From contig JAFTZQ010000003.1 in the NCBI GenBank assembly GCA_017464475.1, forward strand, positions 1 through 64,000: a stretch of DNA of 64,000 bases. Reading direction: 5' to 3'. Source of the DNA: Paludibacteraceae bacterium. Lineage in GTDB: Bacteria; Bacteroidota; Bacteroidia; Bacteroidales; Paludibacteraceae. Position 1 is the first letter of the stretch. The number at the start of each line of letters is the position of its first letter. The notes beneath the pieces were generated by a model. It was not told the origin of the DNA. It ran no database searches and worked only from the letters and a program-made list of their open reading frames with translations. Shown here piece after piece: positions 47,481 through 56,038 of this stretch. Position numbers and translations under genes: made by a program.

Positions 47481-48470
47481 ATGCAAGTAGATATTAGAGA
47501 ATTGCAAGAGCGCGTGGAGCGCGAGAGTTCTTTTGTGGATGCCCTGACGATGGGCATGAACCAAGTAATCGTGGGTCAGAAGCACCTCGTAGAGAGTTTG
47601 CTAATCGGTCTGCTGAGTGACGGGCATATATTGTTGGAAGGAGTGCCGGGCTTGGCTAAGACATTAGCAATCAAGACATTAAGCGATCTGATCAAGGCGG
47701 ATTTCAGTCGTATTCAGTTTACGCCGGATCTGCTGCCAGCCGACGTGCTTGGTACACAGATTTACAGCCAAAAAAGCGAAGAGTTCAAGATCAAGAGAGG
47801 TCCTATCTTCGCTAATTTTGTGTTAGCAGACGAGATCAACCGTGCTCCGGCGAAAGTGCAGAGTGCGTTGCTGGAGGCGATGCAGGAGCGTCAAGTGACG
47901 ATCGGCGAACAGACCTTCAAATTGGACGATCCGTTCCTCGTTCTGGCAACCCAGAACCCGATCGAGCAGGAAGGAACTTATCCTCTGCCGGAAGCACAGA
48001 CCGACCGTTTCATGCTGAAAGTGGTGATCGGTTACCCGAAGAAAGAGGAGGAGCAGGCGATCATCCGTCAGAACATCGCGAGCGAGAAGAAGACCGTTCT
48101 GCCGATCCTGAGCACAGCGGATATTATCAAGGCGCGCAAGGTAGTCGAGGAGGTTTACCTGGACGAGAAGATCGAGAAATATATCGTCGATATTGTGTTT
48201 GCGACCCGCCAGCCGGAAGAGTACGGACTGAAGGATTTGAAGCAGATGATCGCTTTCGGCGGTAGTCCTCGTGCGAGCATCAACCTCGCGAAGGCTGCGC
48301 GCGCGTACGCGTTTATTCATAGGAGAGGGTACGTGACGCCGGAAGATGTGCGTGCCGTTTGCTACGACGTGCTGAGACATCGAATCGGACTGACGTACGA
48401 AGCCGAGGCGAATAACATGACGACGGAGGATGTTATTACGGAAGTATTGAATACCGTTCAGGTACCTTAA
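47481..48470 (+). CDS. moxR: MoxR-family AAA+ ATPase (aerotolerance operon)
   Basis: 329 residues from the ATG at 47481. Walker A is LLEGVPGLAKT, Walker B LADEINRAP, with the sensor region LATQNPIEQEGTYPLPEAQ typical of MoxR. MoxR ATPases act with von Willebrand A-domain proteins as chaperones that mature or insert partner proteins. It is the first gene of the moxR-DUF58-(TM protein)-batABCDE cluster known from Bacteroides fragilis as the aerotolerance (bat) operon. Soluble. Confidence 0.92.
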   Translation: MQVDIRELQERVERESSFVDALTMGMNQVIVGQKHLVESLLIGLLSDGHILLEGVPGLAKTLAIKTLSDLIKADFSRIQFTPDLLPADVLGTQIYSQKSEEFKIKRGPIFANFVLADEINRAPAKVQSALLEAMQERQVTIGEQTFKLDDPFLVLATQNPIEQEGTYPLPEAQTDRFMLKVVIGYPKKEEEQAIIRQNIASEKKTVLPILSTADIIKARKVVEEVYLDEKIEKYIVDIVFATRQPEEYGLKDLKQMIAFGGSPRASINLAKAARAYAFIHRRGYVTPEDVRAVCYDVLRHRIGLTYEAEANNMTTEDVITEVLNTVQVP

Positions 48471-48496
48471 CAATTAACAATTAACAATTAACAATT
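48470..48496 (+). repeat. ACAATTA heptamer array
   Basis: Three to four ACAATTA units follow directly after the moxR stop and lead into the nested-hairpin repeat. Confidence 0.9.
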
Positions 48497-48590
48497 CACA
48501 AAGCGTCCTAATGGCTTTGGTACAAAAATAGAAGTCCTTACGGATCTTAAAACATTGTACCAAACTCCGTAAGCCCTTTGTAAATTGTAA
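48497..48590 (+). repeat. Nested-hairpin repeat, copy 2
   Basis: Outer arms TTTGGTACAA (48516-48525) and TTGTACCAAA (48555-48564) are perfect complements. Inner TCCTTACGGA at 48535-48544; tail CTCCGTAAGCCCTTTGT. About 80 percent identical to 24144-24238. TAAATTG heptamers follow up to the next start codon. Confidence 0.88.
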
Positions 48591-48614
48591 ATTGTACATT
48601 GTACATTGTAAATT

Positions 48615-49499
48615 ATGACTTCAGAAGAGTTATTACAGAAGGTTCGGAAGATAGAGATCAAGACACACGGGTTGAGTCGGAATATCTTCGCAGGCGAATA
48701 CCACAGCCAGTTCAAAGGCCGCGGTATGGCGTTTAGCGAGGTTCGCGAATATCAGCCGGGTGACGACGTTCGGTCGATCGACTGGAACGTGACCGCCCGC
48801 ATGAACCGACCCTATATCAAAGTCTATGAAGAGGAGCGCGAGTTGACGGTGATGTTGCTTGTCGATGTCAGCGGAAGCCGTAATTTTGGCACAGTAAGCC
48901 AGATGAAACGCGACACGATAGCCGAAGTAGCCGCGACACTCGCATTCTCGACCATAGAAAACAACGACAAGGTGGGCGTGATCTTCTTCAGCGACCAAGT
49001 GGAGAAATTTATTCCTCCCAAGAAAGGCAAGAGCCATGTGCTGCATATCATTCGCGAGCTGTTGAGTTTTGAGCCGGAACACCATGGGACGGATCTGAAT
49101 GCGGCTCTTCAATACCTGACGAACGCGCAGAAGAGGAGGTGCACGGCGTTTGTGATAAGCGATTTCATAGCCCCACCCCAACCCTCCCCCGTAGGGAGGG
49201 GGCACGTGGAGCCCGTAGTGATTGCGAGTCGGAAGCATGATCTGAGTGCTATACAGATATACGACAGGCGTGACGCAGAGTTGCCGGATGTGGGGTTGCT
49301 GAAAGTGAAAGACCCGGAGACGGGTGCGCGCGTTTGGACGGACACGTCTGTGGCGAGTGTGCGGAACGCTTATGCCGAGGCATGGCGGGCTCAACAGGCG
49401 GCACTCGAAGAGATGTACAACAAAACCGGCATGAACCATGTTGAGATCCGGACGGATGAAGACTATGTGAAAAAGCTGATGATGCTTTTTCACAATTGA
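48615..49499 (+). CDS. DUF58 domain protein of the bat operon
   Basis: 294 residues. The DUF58 hallmark is present: GRGMAFSEVREYQPGDDVRS, then IDWNVTARMNRPYIKVYEEE, followed by a VWA-like fold with VDVSGSRNFG (a MIDAS-like site). DUF58 proteins are regular partners of MoxR ATPases. A 34-nt REP-like element (49169-49202) is translated as APPQPSPVGRG at about residues 185-197, between strands of the VWA-like part. The start ATG directly follows heptamer repeats. Confidence 0.88.
   Translation: MTSEELLQKVRKIEIKTHGLSRNIFAGEYHSQFKGRGMAFSEVREYQPGDDVRSIDWNVTARMNRPYIKVYEEERELTVMLLVDVSGSRNFGTVSQMKRDTIAEVAATLAFSTIENNDKVGVIFFSDQVEKFIPPKKGKSHVLHIIRELLSFEPEHHGTDLNAALQYLTNAQKRRCTAFVISDFIAPPQPSPVGRGHVEPVVIASRKHDLSAIQIYDRRDAELPDVGLLKVKDPETGARVWTDTSVASVRNAYAEAWRAQQAALEEMYNKTGMNHVEIRTDEDYVKKLMMLFHN
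49169..49202 (+). repeat. 34-nt REP-like element in the DUF58 gene
   Basis: Head CCCCACCCC; hairpin CCCTCCC-ccgta-GGGAGGG with an altered loop. In frame. Confidence 0.85.
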
Positions 49500-49549
49500 G
49501 AATTGAGAATTGAGAATTGAGAATTAATGTTCGCGCAATGATGCGCGAA
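49496..49549 (+). repeat. GAGAATT heptamers and CGCGCA hairpin
   Basis: Four GAGAATT units (49496-49526) are followed by TTCGCGCA-atga-TGCGCGAA (49530-49549). The hairpin and its right flank closely match 46978-47004. Confidence 0.88.
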
Positions 49550-49558
49550 AAATGCACA

Positions 49559-50527
49559 ATGTTTAATATTTTATTAGCGATAGTAGTGAGTGCGAGTATC
49601 GACTCGACGATGCTGATGATCGGCGACCAGACGGACATGCATTTGAGCGTGACGCATGAGGCAAACGAACAAGTGGAATGGCCTGTTTTCGGCGCGCAGT
49701 TGCAGGAGGGCATTGAGATCGTTGATCGCACTTCGCCGGACACGACTACCCTGCCCGACGGACGGGTTCAGATTCACCAAGATCTGAAATTGACGAGTTT
49801 CAAGGACAGCCTTTTCTCCATCAGCCCGATCGCCATCGCCAGCGGATCAGACACTTTCTGGACAGATCCGATGGCGCTAAACGTCATTCAGCCGTTTGAG
49901 GTGGACACGACGCTCGCGATCACAGACATCAAAGATATCGAGAATGCTCCGATCTATTGGTGGGGGATTATACGTTGGATATTGATTTTGCTGCTGAGTT
50001 GCGGACTGATCGCACTCGGTTTCTGGCTGTGGCGCAAATACGACACTTATACCCGCCGCGAAGAAGAGCCGATCGATCCTGAGTTGCTGCGTCCGGCAGA
50101 CGAGGTGGCTTTGGAGAAGCTGGACGAGATCAAGGCGGCGAAGATTTGGAAGGACGGTAAGGTGAAAGAATACCAGACCGAGCTGACCGACGTCGTGCGC
50201 GAGTATATCAGCCGCCGTTTCGGCGTGCAGAGCACGGAGAAGACGAGCGAGGAGACTTTACGAGAAATGGAAACCATTCTCGTTAAGGGACAAAGTGACA
50301 AAGTACAATGTACAAAGGAGGAGGGGAAAGCGCTCTATGAGCGGCTGGCAGCCATGCTGCGGACGGCGGACCTCGTGAAATTCGCCAAATGGCACACCAC
50401 GCCGGACGAGAACGAGAGCGCTCTGACGACCGCTTATGACTTTGTGAAAGAGACAACCCCACCCCAGCCCTCCCCTCAAGGGAGGGAGGAAGGCGCTTCC
50501 TCTAACGGAAAGGAGGTACATGTATGA
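49559..50527 (+). CDS. Bat operon membrane protein (third gene)
   Basis: 322 residues from the ATG at 49559, which gives a better N-terminal signal segment than the in-frame ATG at 49517. A beta-rich extracytoplasmic part (about 20-130) is followed by one transmembrane helix (about 140-160: WILILLLSCGLIALGFWLW) and a cytoplasmic helical domain with VVREYISRRFGVQS. Proteins of this build sit between DUF58 and batA in Bacteroidota bat clusters. Two repeat-derived stretches are translated: a heptamer patch (50287-50325, residues 243-256) and a REP-like element at the C-terminus (TPPQPSPQGRE). It overlaps batA by 4 bases. Confidence 0.72.
   Translation: MFNILLAIVVSASIDSTMLMIGDQTDMHLSVTHEANEQVEWPVFGAQLQEGIEIVDRTSPDTTTLPDGRVQIHQDLKLTSFKDSLFSISPIAIASGSDTFWTDPMALNVIQPFEVDTTLAITDIKDIENAPIYWWGIIRWILILLLSCGLIALGFWLWRKYDTYTRREEEPIDPELLRPADEVALEKLDEIKAAKIWKDGKVKEYQTELTDVVREYISRRFGVQSTEKTSEETLREMETILVKGQSDKVQCTKEEGKALYERLAAMLRTADLVKFAKWHTTPDENESALTTAYDFVKETTPPQPSPQGREEGASSNGKEVHV
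50455..50488 (+). repeat. 34-nt REP-like element at the end of the bat membrane-protein gene
   Basis: Head AACCCCACCCC; hairpin CCCTCCC-ctcaa-GGGAGGG. In frame near the C-terminus. Confidence 0.9.
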
Positions 50528-51510
50528 CATTTGCTAATCCCGGATATTTATTCTTATTGCTGCTGCTGTTTCCTATCATCGGCTGGTACGGGTATGAGTT
50601 ATGGAAAGCCGACGCGAGTGTTCAGATCTCGGACACTCGAACGCTGGCGGCGCAACCCAAGAGTTGGCGGGTATGGATGCTGCATGTACCGTTTTTGCTG
50701 CGCGTGGCGGTAGTGTTCTTATTATCTCTCGCGCTCGCACGGCCGCAGTTGACCAACCGCTGGTCGTCGGAGAGCACGGAGGGAATAGACATTATGATGG
50801 CACTCGATATATCGGGTACGATGCTGGCAGAAGACCTTCGTCCGAATCGTCTGGAGGCCGCCAAACAAGTGGCGTCGGACTTCGTGATCGCCCGTCCGAA
50901 TGACCAGATCGGTCTGGTTGTTTTCGCAGGCGAGAGTTTCACACAATGTCCGCTGACGACCGACCATGCGGTACTCGTCAACCTGTTCAAATCCGTCGAA
51001 TACGGTATGATCGAAGACGGAACGGCAATCGGTCTGGGTCTGGCGAACGCAGTGAACCGCATGAAAGACAGCAAGACGAAATCGAAAGTGGTGATTCTGC
51101 TGACCGATGGTAGTAACAACCGCGGCGACATCGACCCGCAGACGGCTGCGGAGATCGCCAAGAGTTTCGACATCCGTGTCTATACGGTCGGCGTCGGCAG
51201 TTACGGTCAGACGCGCGTGCCGGTGAACACTCCGATGGGACGGCAGTACGTGACGATGGATTCGGAGTTCGACGAAGGCACTTTGCGCCGCATCGCCGAG
51301 ACGACCGGCGGTCAGTATTTCCGCGCGACGGACAACAGCAGTCTGAAACGCATCTACGAGCAGATCGACCAGCTGGAGAAGACCAAACTGCGCGTGCGGG
51401 AGTATTCGAAGCACACAGAGAACTTCGCGCCGTTCCTGTATGCGGCATTGATCTGCCTGCTGCTGGAAGTGATCATACGATATTTTGTGCTACGCACGAT
51501 TAGCAATTAG
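50524..51510 (+). CDS. batA: Aerotolerance protein BatA (VWA domain)
   Basis: 328 residues. An N-terminal helix (about 8-25), a second one (about 57-75), a VWA domain (about 85-285) with a complete MIDAS-like motif ALDISGTM, then LLTDGSNN, and a C-terminal helix (about 300-325). This two-plus-one topology is usual for BatA. It is presumed to form an inner-membrane complex with BatB and the TPR proteins BatC and BatE. The start overlaps the previous stop (ATGA). Confidence 0.92.
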   Translation: MTFANPGYLFLLLLLFPIIGWYGYELWKADASVQISDTRTLAAQPKSWRVWMLHVPFLLRVAVVFLLSLALARPQLTNRWSSESTEGIDIMMALDISGTMLAEDLRPNRLEAAKQVASDFVIARPNDQIGLVVFAGESFTQCPLTTDHAVLVNLFKSVEYGMIEDGTAIGLGLANAVNRMKDSKTKSKVVILLTDGSNNRGDIDPQTAAEIAKSFDIRVYTVGVGSYGQTRVPVNTPMGRQYVTMDSEFDEGTLRRIAETTGGQYFRATDNSSLKRIYEQIDQLEKTKLRVREYSKHTENFAPFLYAALICLLLEVIIRYFVLRTISN

Positions 51511-51540
51511 AGATTTGAAGATTTGAAAATTTGAAGATTC
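51509..51540 (+). repeat. 8-bp tandem patch before batB
   Basis: AGATTTGA-type units (GAAGATTT, GAAAATTT, GAAGATTC) fill the gap between batA and batB and end right before the batB ATG. Confidence 0.8.
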
Positions 51541-52566
51541 ATGTTTAGGTTTGCAAATATAGAGATATTATGGCTGCTGTGGACGATACTTGCTTTTGCA
51601 GTCGCCTATTACTGGTACACCAAGCGGAAGAGAAAACAGTTGGAGGAGTTCGGCGATGCGGAGCTGATGGAGCAGTTAATGCCTAACGCCAGCCGTGTAC
51701 GTCCGACGATTAAGTTTACGATCCTGATGGTGGCTCTGGCGCTACTGATTGTAGCCGCCGCACGTCCGCAATTTGGTCAGAGCGAACGCACGGAGAAACG
51801 GCAAGGTATCGAAGCCATCGTGGCATTAGATATATCCAACTCCATGCTGGCGGAGGACGTAGCGCCGAACCGTCTGGACCGCGCGAAACAGATGTTGAGT
51901 AAGTTGATGGACAACATGGTGGACGACAAAGTGGGTCTGGTGGTTTTCGCCGGTGACGCATTCGTTCAGTTGCCGATCACTTGCGACTACGTGTCTGCGA
52001 AGATGTTTCTCAATTCGATCAAGCCGGAGTTGATCAAGACGCAAGGAACGGCTATCGGCGCGGCTTTGAGCACTTCGATCCGCTGTTTCGGCGAACAGAG
52101 CGATGCGAGTCGTGCGATCATTCTGATCACCGATGGCGAGAACCATGAGGACGATGCAGTAGCCGTTGCGCAGCGCGCCAAAGAACAAGGTATCCGCGTG
52201 CTGGTAGTCGGTATCGGTAAACCCGAAGGAAGTCCTATTCCTCTGCCCGGCACCAATAATTTCATCAAAGACCGTCAAGGAAATGTAGTGGTGAGCCGTC
52301 TCAACGAAGAGATGTGCCGCGAGATCGCGCAAGCCGGAGGAGGTATCTATGTCCGCTGCGACAACACCAACACCGCCACCAAAGCCATCCAGAAAGAGCT
52401 GGACAAACTGGGCAAACAGGAGATAGAGACACAGGTCTTCACCGATTATAATGAGCAGTTTCAAAGTTTTGCTTTGATCGCATTGCTGCTGCTGGTGATC
52501 GATTTCTTTATCTTCAACCGCAAGAACAAAGCGATCACAAGGCTGGATATTTTCGGAGAAAGGTAA
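51541..52566 (+). CDS. batB: Aerotolerance protein BatB (VWA domain)
   Basis: 341 residues, same plan as BatA: two N-terminal helices, a VWA domain with ALDISNSM and LITDGENHEDD, and a C-terminal helix (FALIALLLLVIDFFIFNRKN). BatA and BatB are paralogues. The stop codon TAA is formed by the first two bases of the adjoining 79-nt REP-like element, so the end of this gene was set or preserved at the insertion point. Confidence 0.92.
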   Translation: MFRFANIEILWLLWTILAFAVAYYWYTKRKRKQLEEFGDAELMEQLMPNASRVRPTIKFTILMVALALLIVAAARPQFGQSERTEKRQGIEAIVALDISNSMLAEDVAPNRLDRAKQMLSKLMDNMVDDKVGLVVFAGDAFVQLPITCDYVSAKMFLNSIKPELIKTQGTAIGAALSTSIRCFGEQSDASRAIILITDGENHEDDAVAVAQRAKEQGIRVLVVGIGKPEGSPIPLPGTNNFIKDRQGNVVVSRLNEEMCREIAQAGGGIYVRCDNTNTATKAIQKELDKLGKQEIETQVFTDYNEQFQSFALIALLLLVIDFFIFNRKNKAITRLDIFGER

Positions 52567-52643
52567 CCCCACCCCAAGAGAGTTCTACGACCGTCCACAG
52601 GACGCTCGATCGAGCGGAGCTCTTCACCCCTCAAGGGAGGGAG
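52565..52643 (+). repeat. 79-nt REP-like element between batB and batC
   Basis: Begins AACCCCACCCC, has the same ~45-nt middle as the copy at 24968-25046, and ends CCTCAAGGGAGGGAG. It lies in the intergenic gap. Confidence 0.92.
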
Positions 52644-52661
52644 ATAAAATGAGAATTGACA

Positions 52662-53372
52662 ATGAAAAAGAATAGTATAATAGTTATTATCGCCCTTGTC
52701 CTCTGTTCGTCCGCTGTCTTTGCGCAGAAAGAAGCAGGCGATGTGCGGAAAGGGAACCGCAACTATCGGCAGCAGGAGTTCACCGAAGCAGAGGTGGATT
52801 ACAGGCGTGCGATCGAGACCAACAAGGACAGTTACGAAGCGCATTACAACCTCGGCGATGCGCTCTACAGGCAAGATAAGTATGCCGATGCGCAGGCGGA
52901 GTTTGAGACCGCGGCGAAAATGCTGGACAAGAAAACCGACAAAGAACGGTATGCCAAGTCGATGCACAACATCGGTAATTGCCATTTTGCGCAACAGCAA
53001 TACGACAAAGCGGTAGCGGCTTATCAGGAGTCGCTGCGTGCGAACCCGAAAGACAATGACACGCGATACAATCTGGTGAAAGCGATGGAGATGTTGCAGC
53101 AACAACAGCAGCAACAGCAACAGAACCAAGACAAGCAGGATCAGAAACAAGACCAGCAGCAGCAACAGCAACAACAGCAACAACAGGAGCAGAACCAAGA
53201 CCAACAGGAGCAGCAGCAAGAGCAACAACAGCAACAGCAGGAGCAACAAGACCAAATGGACAAAGAGACGGCAGAGCAGATCCTGCAAGCGCTGGAGCAA
53301 GACGAGCAAGACACACAGGAGAAATTGCAACGCCAGCAAGGGAGGAAGAGAAGAGTTGAGAAAGAATGGTAA
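52662..53372 (+). CDS. batC: Aerotolerance protein BatC (TPR, Gln-rich)
   Basis: 236 residues from the ATG at 52662. Signal peptide (1-22), three TPR units (about 25-145: YEAHYNLGDALYRQDKYADA, SMHNIGNCHFAQQQYDKAV), then a ~70-residue Gln-rich region encoded by CAG/CAA triplets, and a Glu/Gln-rich helical end. BatC is a periplasmic TPR protein of the Bat complex. The polyglutamine length probably varies between strains because the DNA is a near-perfect triplet repeat. Confidence 0.88.
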   Translation: MKKNSIIVIIALVLCSSAVFAQKEAGDVRKGNRNYRQQEFTEAEVDYRRAIETNKDSYEAHYNLGDALYRQDKYADAQAEFETAAKMLDKKTDKERYAKSMHNIGNCHFAQQQYDKAVAAYQESLRANPKDNDTRYNLVKAMEMLQQQQQQQQQNQDKQDQKQDQQQQQQQQQQQEQNQDQQEQQQEQQQQQQEQQDQMDKETAEQILQALEQDEQDTQEKLQRQQGRKRRVEKEW

Positions 53373-53382
53373 AACCATTTAC

Positions 53383-53414
53383 AATTGGACAATTTACGAT
53401 TTACGATTTATATT
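53383..53414 (+). repeat. Heptamer patch before batD
   Basis: CAATTGGACAATTTACGATT followed by CGATTTA units, running directly up to the batD ATG at 53415. Confidence 0.8.
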
Positions 53415-55274
53415 ATGAAGCATAGATTTTCCATATTATTCCTCCTCGTCGGCATCGCCCTTACGGCGTCTGCCGATGAGGTCGTTTTCAGGGCGCAAGC
53501 GCCTAAACAAGTGGTGGTAGGTCGTCCGTTTCAGTTGACCTATTCGGTTAACCAACGCAGCCGCGATCTGCGTGCGCCGGAGTTTACGGATTTTGACGTG
53601 CTGTCCGGTCCGTACACGAGCACGAGCAGCAGCACGTCGTTCGTCAACGGCAAGCGCACTTCGTCGTTCGAGCAGACGTACACGTATATGCTGATGGCAC
53701 GCACGGCAGGTACTTTCACTATCGGTCCCGCGACCATCAAAGTGGACGGCGAGAATGTTCAGTCGAACGGCGTGCGAATCCAAGTGCTGCCGGAGGATGA
53801 GGAAGCTTCTCCCCAGCCCGCCACGCAAGGAAGGGGACAGAGTACCTCCGGCAATTCAAGCAGTCAAAGCAGTCAAGGCGGGAACGTCTCTTCGGAGAAC
53901 CTCTTCGTGCGGACGATCGCATCCAAGACGCGCGTACACGAGCAAGAGGCACTGATGGTGACTTACAAGCTCTATTTTGCGAACGTGGACGTGGCGCAGC
54001 TGACCAACAACACCAAGCTGCCGGAATTCACCGGGTTCCTGAAACAAGAGTTGGAGCAAGGCGAGATCCAGACGGAGTTGGAGCATTACAACGGTCGCAA
54101 TTACCAGACAGCGGTGCTCTACCGCACGATCCTTTACCCGCAACATTCCGGCGATATCAAGATCGATCCGGCTAATTTCGAAGCCGTGCTGCGCGTGCAG
54201 GTACAACAACGTCCTCGGTCTATCTTTGACGATTTCTTCGGTTCGTACACCAACGTGACGCGCATGCTGACCGCTCCGGGTGTGACGATCCATGTAGCGG
54301 CGCTGCCGGGTGGCAAGCCGGCTGGATTCAGCGGAGGCGTAGGACGTTTCACACTCACGCCGTCGATCTCGCAGACCGAGATACAAGCCAACGAAGCCGT
54401 CACGATCCGTCTGGACATTGCCGGTTCGGGTAATATGAAACTGCTGAAGACGCCGGCAATCGACTGGCCAGAAGGATTCGAGCCCTACGATCCCAAAGTG
54501 ACCAATAATTTCAATACGACTACAGCGGGTGTGAGTGGTACCAAGTCAATCGAGTACCTCGCTATTCCGCGTTCGGCAGGCGAATATACGATTCCGGCGG
54601 TCAAGTTCAGTTATTTCGACATTGACGAGAAAGCCTACAAGACACTCTCGACGCCGGAGTACACGATCTTGGTGAAACGCGGTGCAGGAGAGCCGACGGC
54701 GAATGGCAGCCAGCCTTCCGGCGTGATCAGTTACACCCAGAAAGAGGACATCAAACAACTGGGATCCGACATTCGTTATATTGATACGAAACAGCCGTCA
54801 GCAGTCAACCGTCAGCGTTCAGCTGTCAACTATCGGTGGATCTGGCTGTGGTATGTCGTGCCTCTGATTATTGCATTGATTTTGCTCGTTGTGCTGCGCA
54901 AGCAGATCAAAGAGGCAGCCGATATTACCCGCATGCGGTATAAACGCGCCAACAAGGTAGCCCAGAAGCGTCTGAAAGCCGCTGCAGCCGCCCTGAAGGC
55001 GAACGACAAAGACCATTTCTACGAAGAGATCGAGCGCGCGGCGTGGACGTACCTGTCCGACCGTCTCTCTATCCCAACAGCAGATCTGAATAAAGAGAAT
55101 ATCGCTTCTATCCTGCGCCAGAAGGGCGTTTCGGAGGAACTGATCAAAGAGGTGATGGCAGTGCTCTCTACGGCGGAGTTTGCACGCTATGCGCCCGCTA
55201 CCGACCACGCCATGGACGACCTCTATGCAGATACAACGAACCTGATTAACAAACTGGAAAACGAAAAGATATGA
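53415..55274 (+). CDS. batD: Aerotolerance protein BatD (oxygen tolerance domain)
   Basis: 619 residues from the ATG at 53415. Signal peptide (1-20), a long BatD ectodomain of immunoglobulin-like modules (VVVGRPFQLTYSVNQRSRDL, YTYMLMARTAGTFTIGPATI, then DIAGSGNMKLL), a transmembrane helix (about 475-497: IWLWYVVPLIIALILLVVLR), and a cytoplasmic helical tail. A CAGCCGT heptamer array (54792-54833) is translated as QPSAVNRQRSAVN just before the helix. The end overlaps batE by 4 bases. Confidence 0.9.
   Translation: MKHRFSILFLLVGIALTASADEVVFRAQAPKQVVVGRPFQLTYSVNQRSRDLRAPEFTDFDVLSGPYTSTSSSTSFVNGKRTSSFEQTYTYMLMARTAGTFTIGPATIKVDGENVQSNGVRIQVLPEDEEASPQPATQGRGQSTSGNSSSQSSQGGNVSSENLFVRTIASKTRVHEQEALMVTYKLYFANVDVAQLTNNTKLPEFTGFLKQELEQGEIQTELEHYNGRNYQTAVLYRTILYPQHSGDIKIDPANFEAVLRVQVQQRPRSIFDDFFGSYTNVTRMLTAPGVTIHVAALPGGKPAGFSGGVGRFTLTPSISQTEIQANEAVTIRLDIAGSGNMKLLKTPAIDWPEGFEPYDPKVTNNFNTTTAGVSGTKSIEYLAIPRSAGEYTIPAVKFSYFDIDEKAYKTLSTPEYTILVKRGAGEPTANGSQPSGVISYTQKEDIKQLGSDIRYIDTKQPSAVNRQRSAVNYRWIWLWYVVPLIIALILLVVLRKQIKEAADITRMRYKRANKVAQKRLKAAAAALKANDKDHFYEEIERAAWTYLSDRLSIPTADLNKENIASILRQKGVSEELIKEVMAVLSTAEFARYAPATDHAMDDLYADTTNLINKLENEKI
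54792..54833 (+). repeat. In-gene heptamer array (batD)
   Basis: CAGCCGT, CAGCAGT, CAACCGT, CAGCGTT, CAGCTGT and CAACTAT, translated in frame. Confidence 0.88.
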
Positions 55275-56038
55275 TGATAAAGTTTAGAGTTGAGAGTTTA
55301 GAGTTTAGAGGATTGTGCCTTGCGGCGACACTTCTCTTATGTACGTTCTCTTATGCGCAGAGCGATTTTGAAGCAGCCAATGCCGCGTATGCGGATGGTC
55401 GGTATGATGAGGCAGCGACCCTATACCAGAGTCTATTGGACGAGCAGCCAAATGCGACCCTGTATTACAATCTCGGCAATGCGCGTTTCAAGCAGGGTGA
55501 GTTGGCACAGGCGATCCTCAATTATGAGCGCGCCCTGCGGCTTAAACCGAACTACAAGGACGCCAAATACAACTTGGCTTTTGCGCAGAGCAGGATTGTA
55601 GATAATATCCCGGAGCAGGATTTCTTCCTGTCCTCTTGGGCACGCACGGTTCGCAACCAATTAAGCGAACGTACCTGGATTCGGAGTTCTATTGCGCTCT
55701 TTATTCTGGCGCTGGCAGGGCTGCTGCTGTTCCTATTGGGACGCGCTATGTGGGTGCGCAAGACGGCATTCCATACCGCATGGATTGCCCTACTCTTCTC
55801 GCTCATCACGGGTCTCAACGCAGCTTCGCTGCATAACAGAGACACCCTGCGCAATGAAGCTATCATCACACAGGGTGTCGTCAATGCCAAGTCTTCACCG
55901 GATCGCTCCGGCACCGATCTTTTCACTCTTCACGAAGGCACCAAAGTGTCTATCCGTGAGACGATCGGCGAATGGGTCAACGTCCGCGTTGGCTCGAACG
56001 AGGGCTGGATCCGGAGCTCGAACCTTGAGAGGATCTGA
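55271..56038 (+). CDS. batE: Aerotolerance protein BatE (TPR and SH3b)
   Basis: 255 residues. The first ~14 codons coincide with TTTAGAG heptamers (KFRVESLEFRG), so the repeat forms the n-region before the hydrophobic signal (LCLAATLLLCTFSYAQ). Two to three TPRs (about 33-105), two transmembrane helices (about 140-185), and a C-terminal bacterial SH3 domain (about 195-255: VVNAKSSPDRSGTDLFTLHE) follow. It is the last gene of the bat operon. Its final 62 bases overlap the convergent lipoprotein gene. Confidence 0.9.
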   Translation: MMIKFRVESLEFRGLCLAATLLLCTFSYAQSDFEAANAAYADGRYDEAATLYQSLLDEQPNATLYYNLGNARFKQGELAQAILNYERALRLKPNYKDAKYNLAFAQSRIVDNIPEQDFFLSSWARTVRNQLSERTWIRSSIALFILALAGLLLFLLGRAMWVRKTAFHTAWIALLFSLITGLNAASLHNRDTLRNEAIITQGVVNAKSSPDRSGTDLFTLHEGTKVSIRETIGEWVNVRVGSNEGWIRSSNLERI

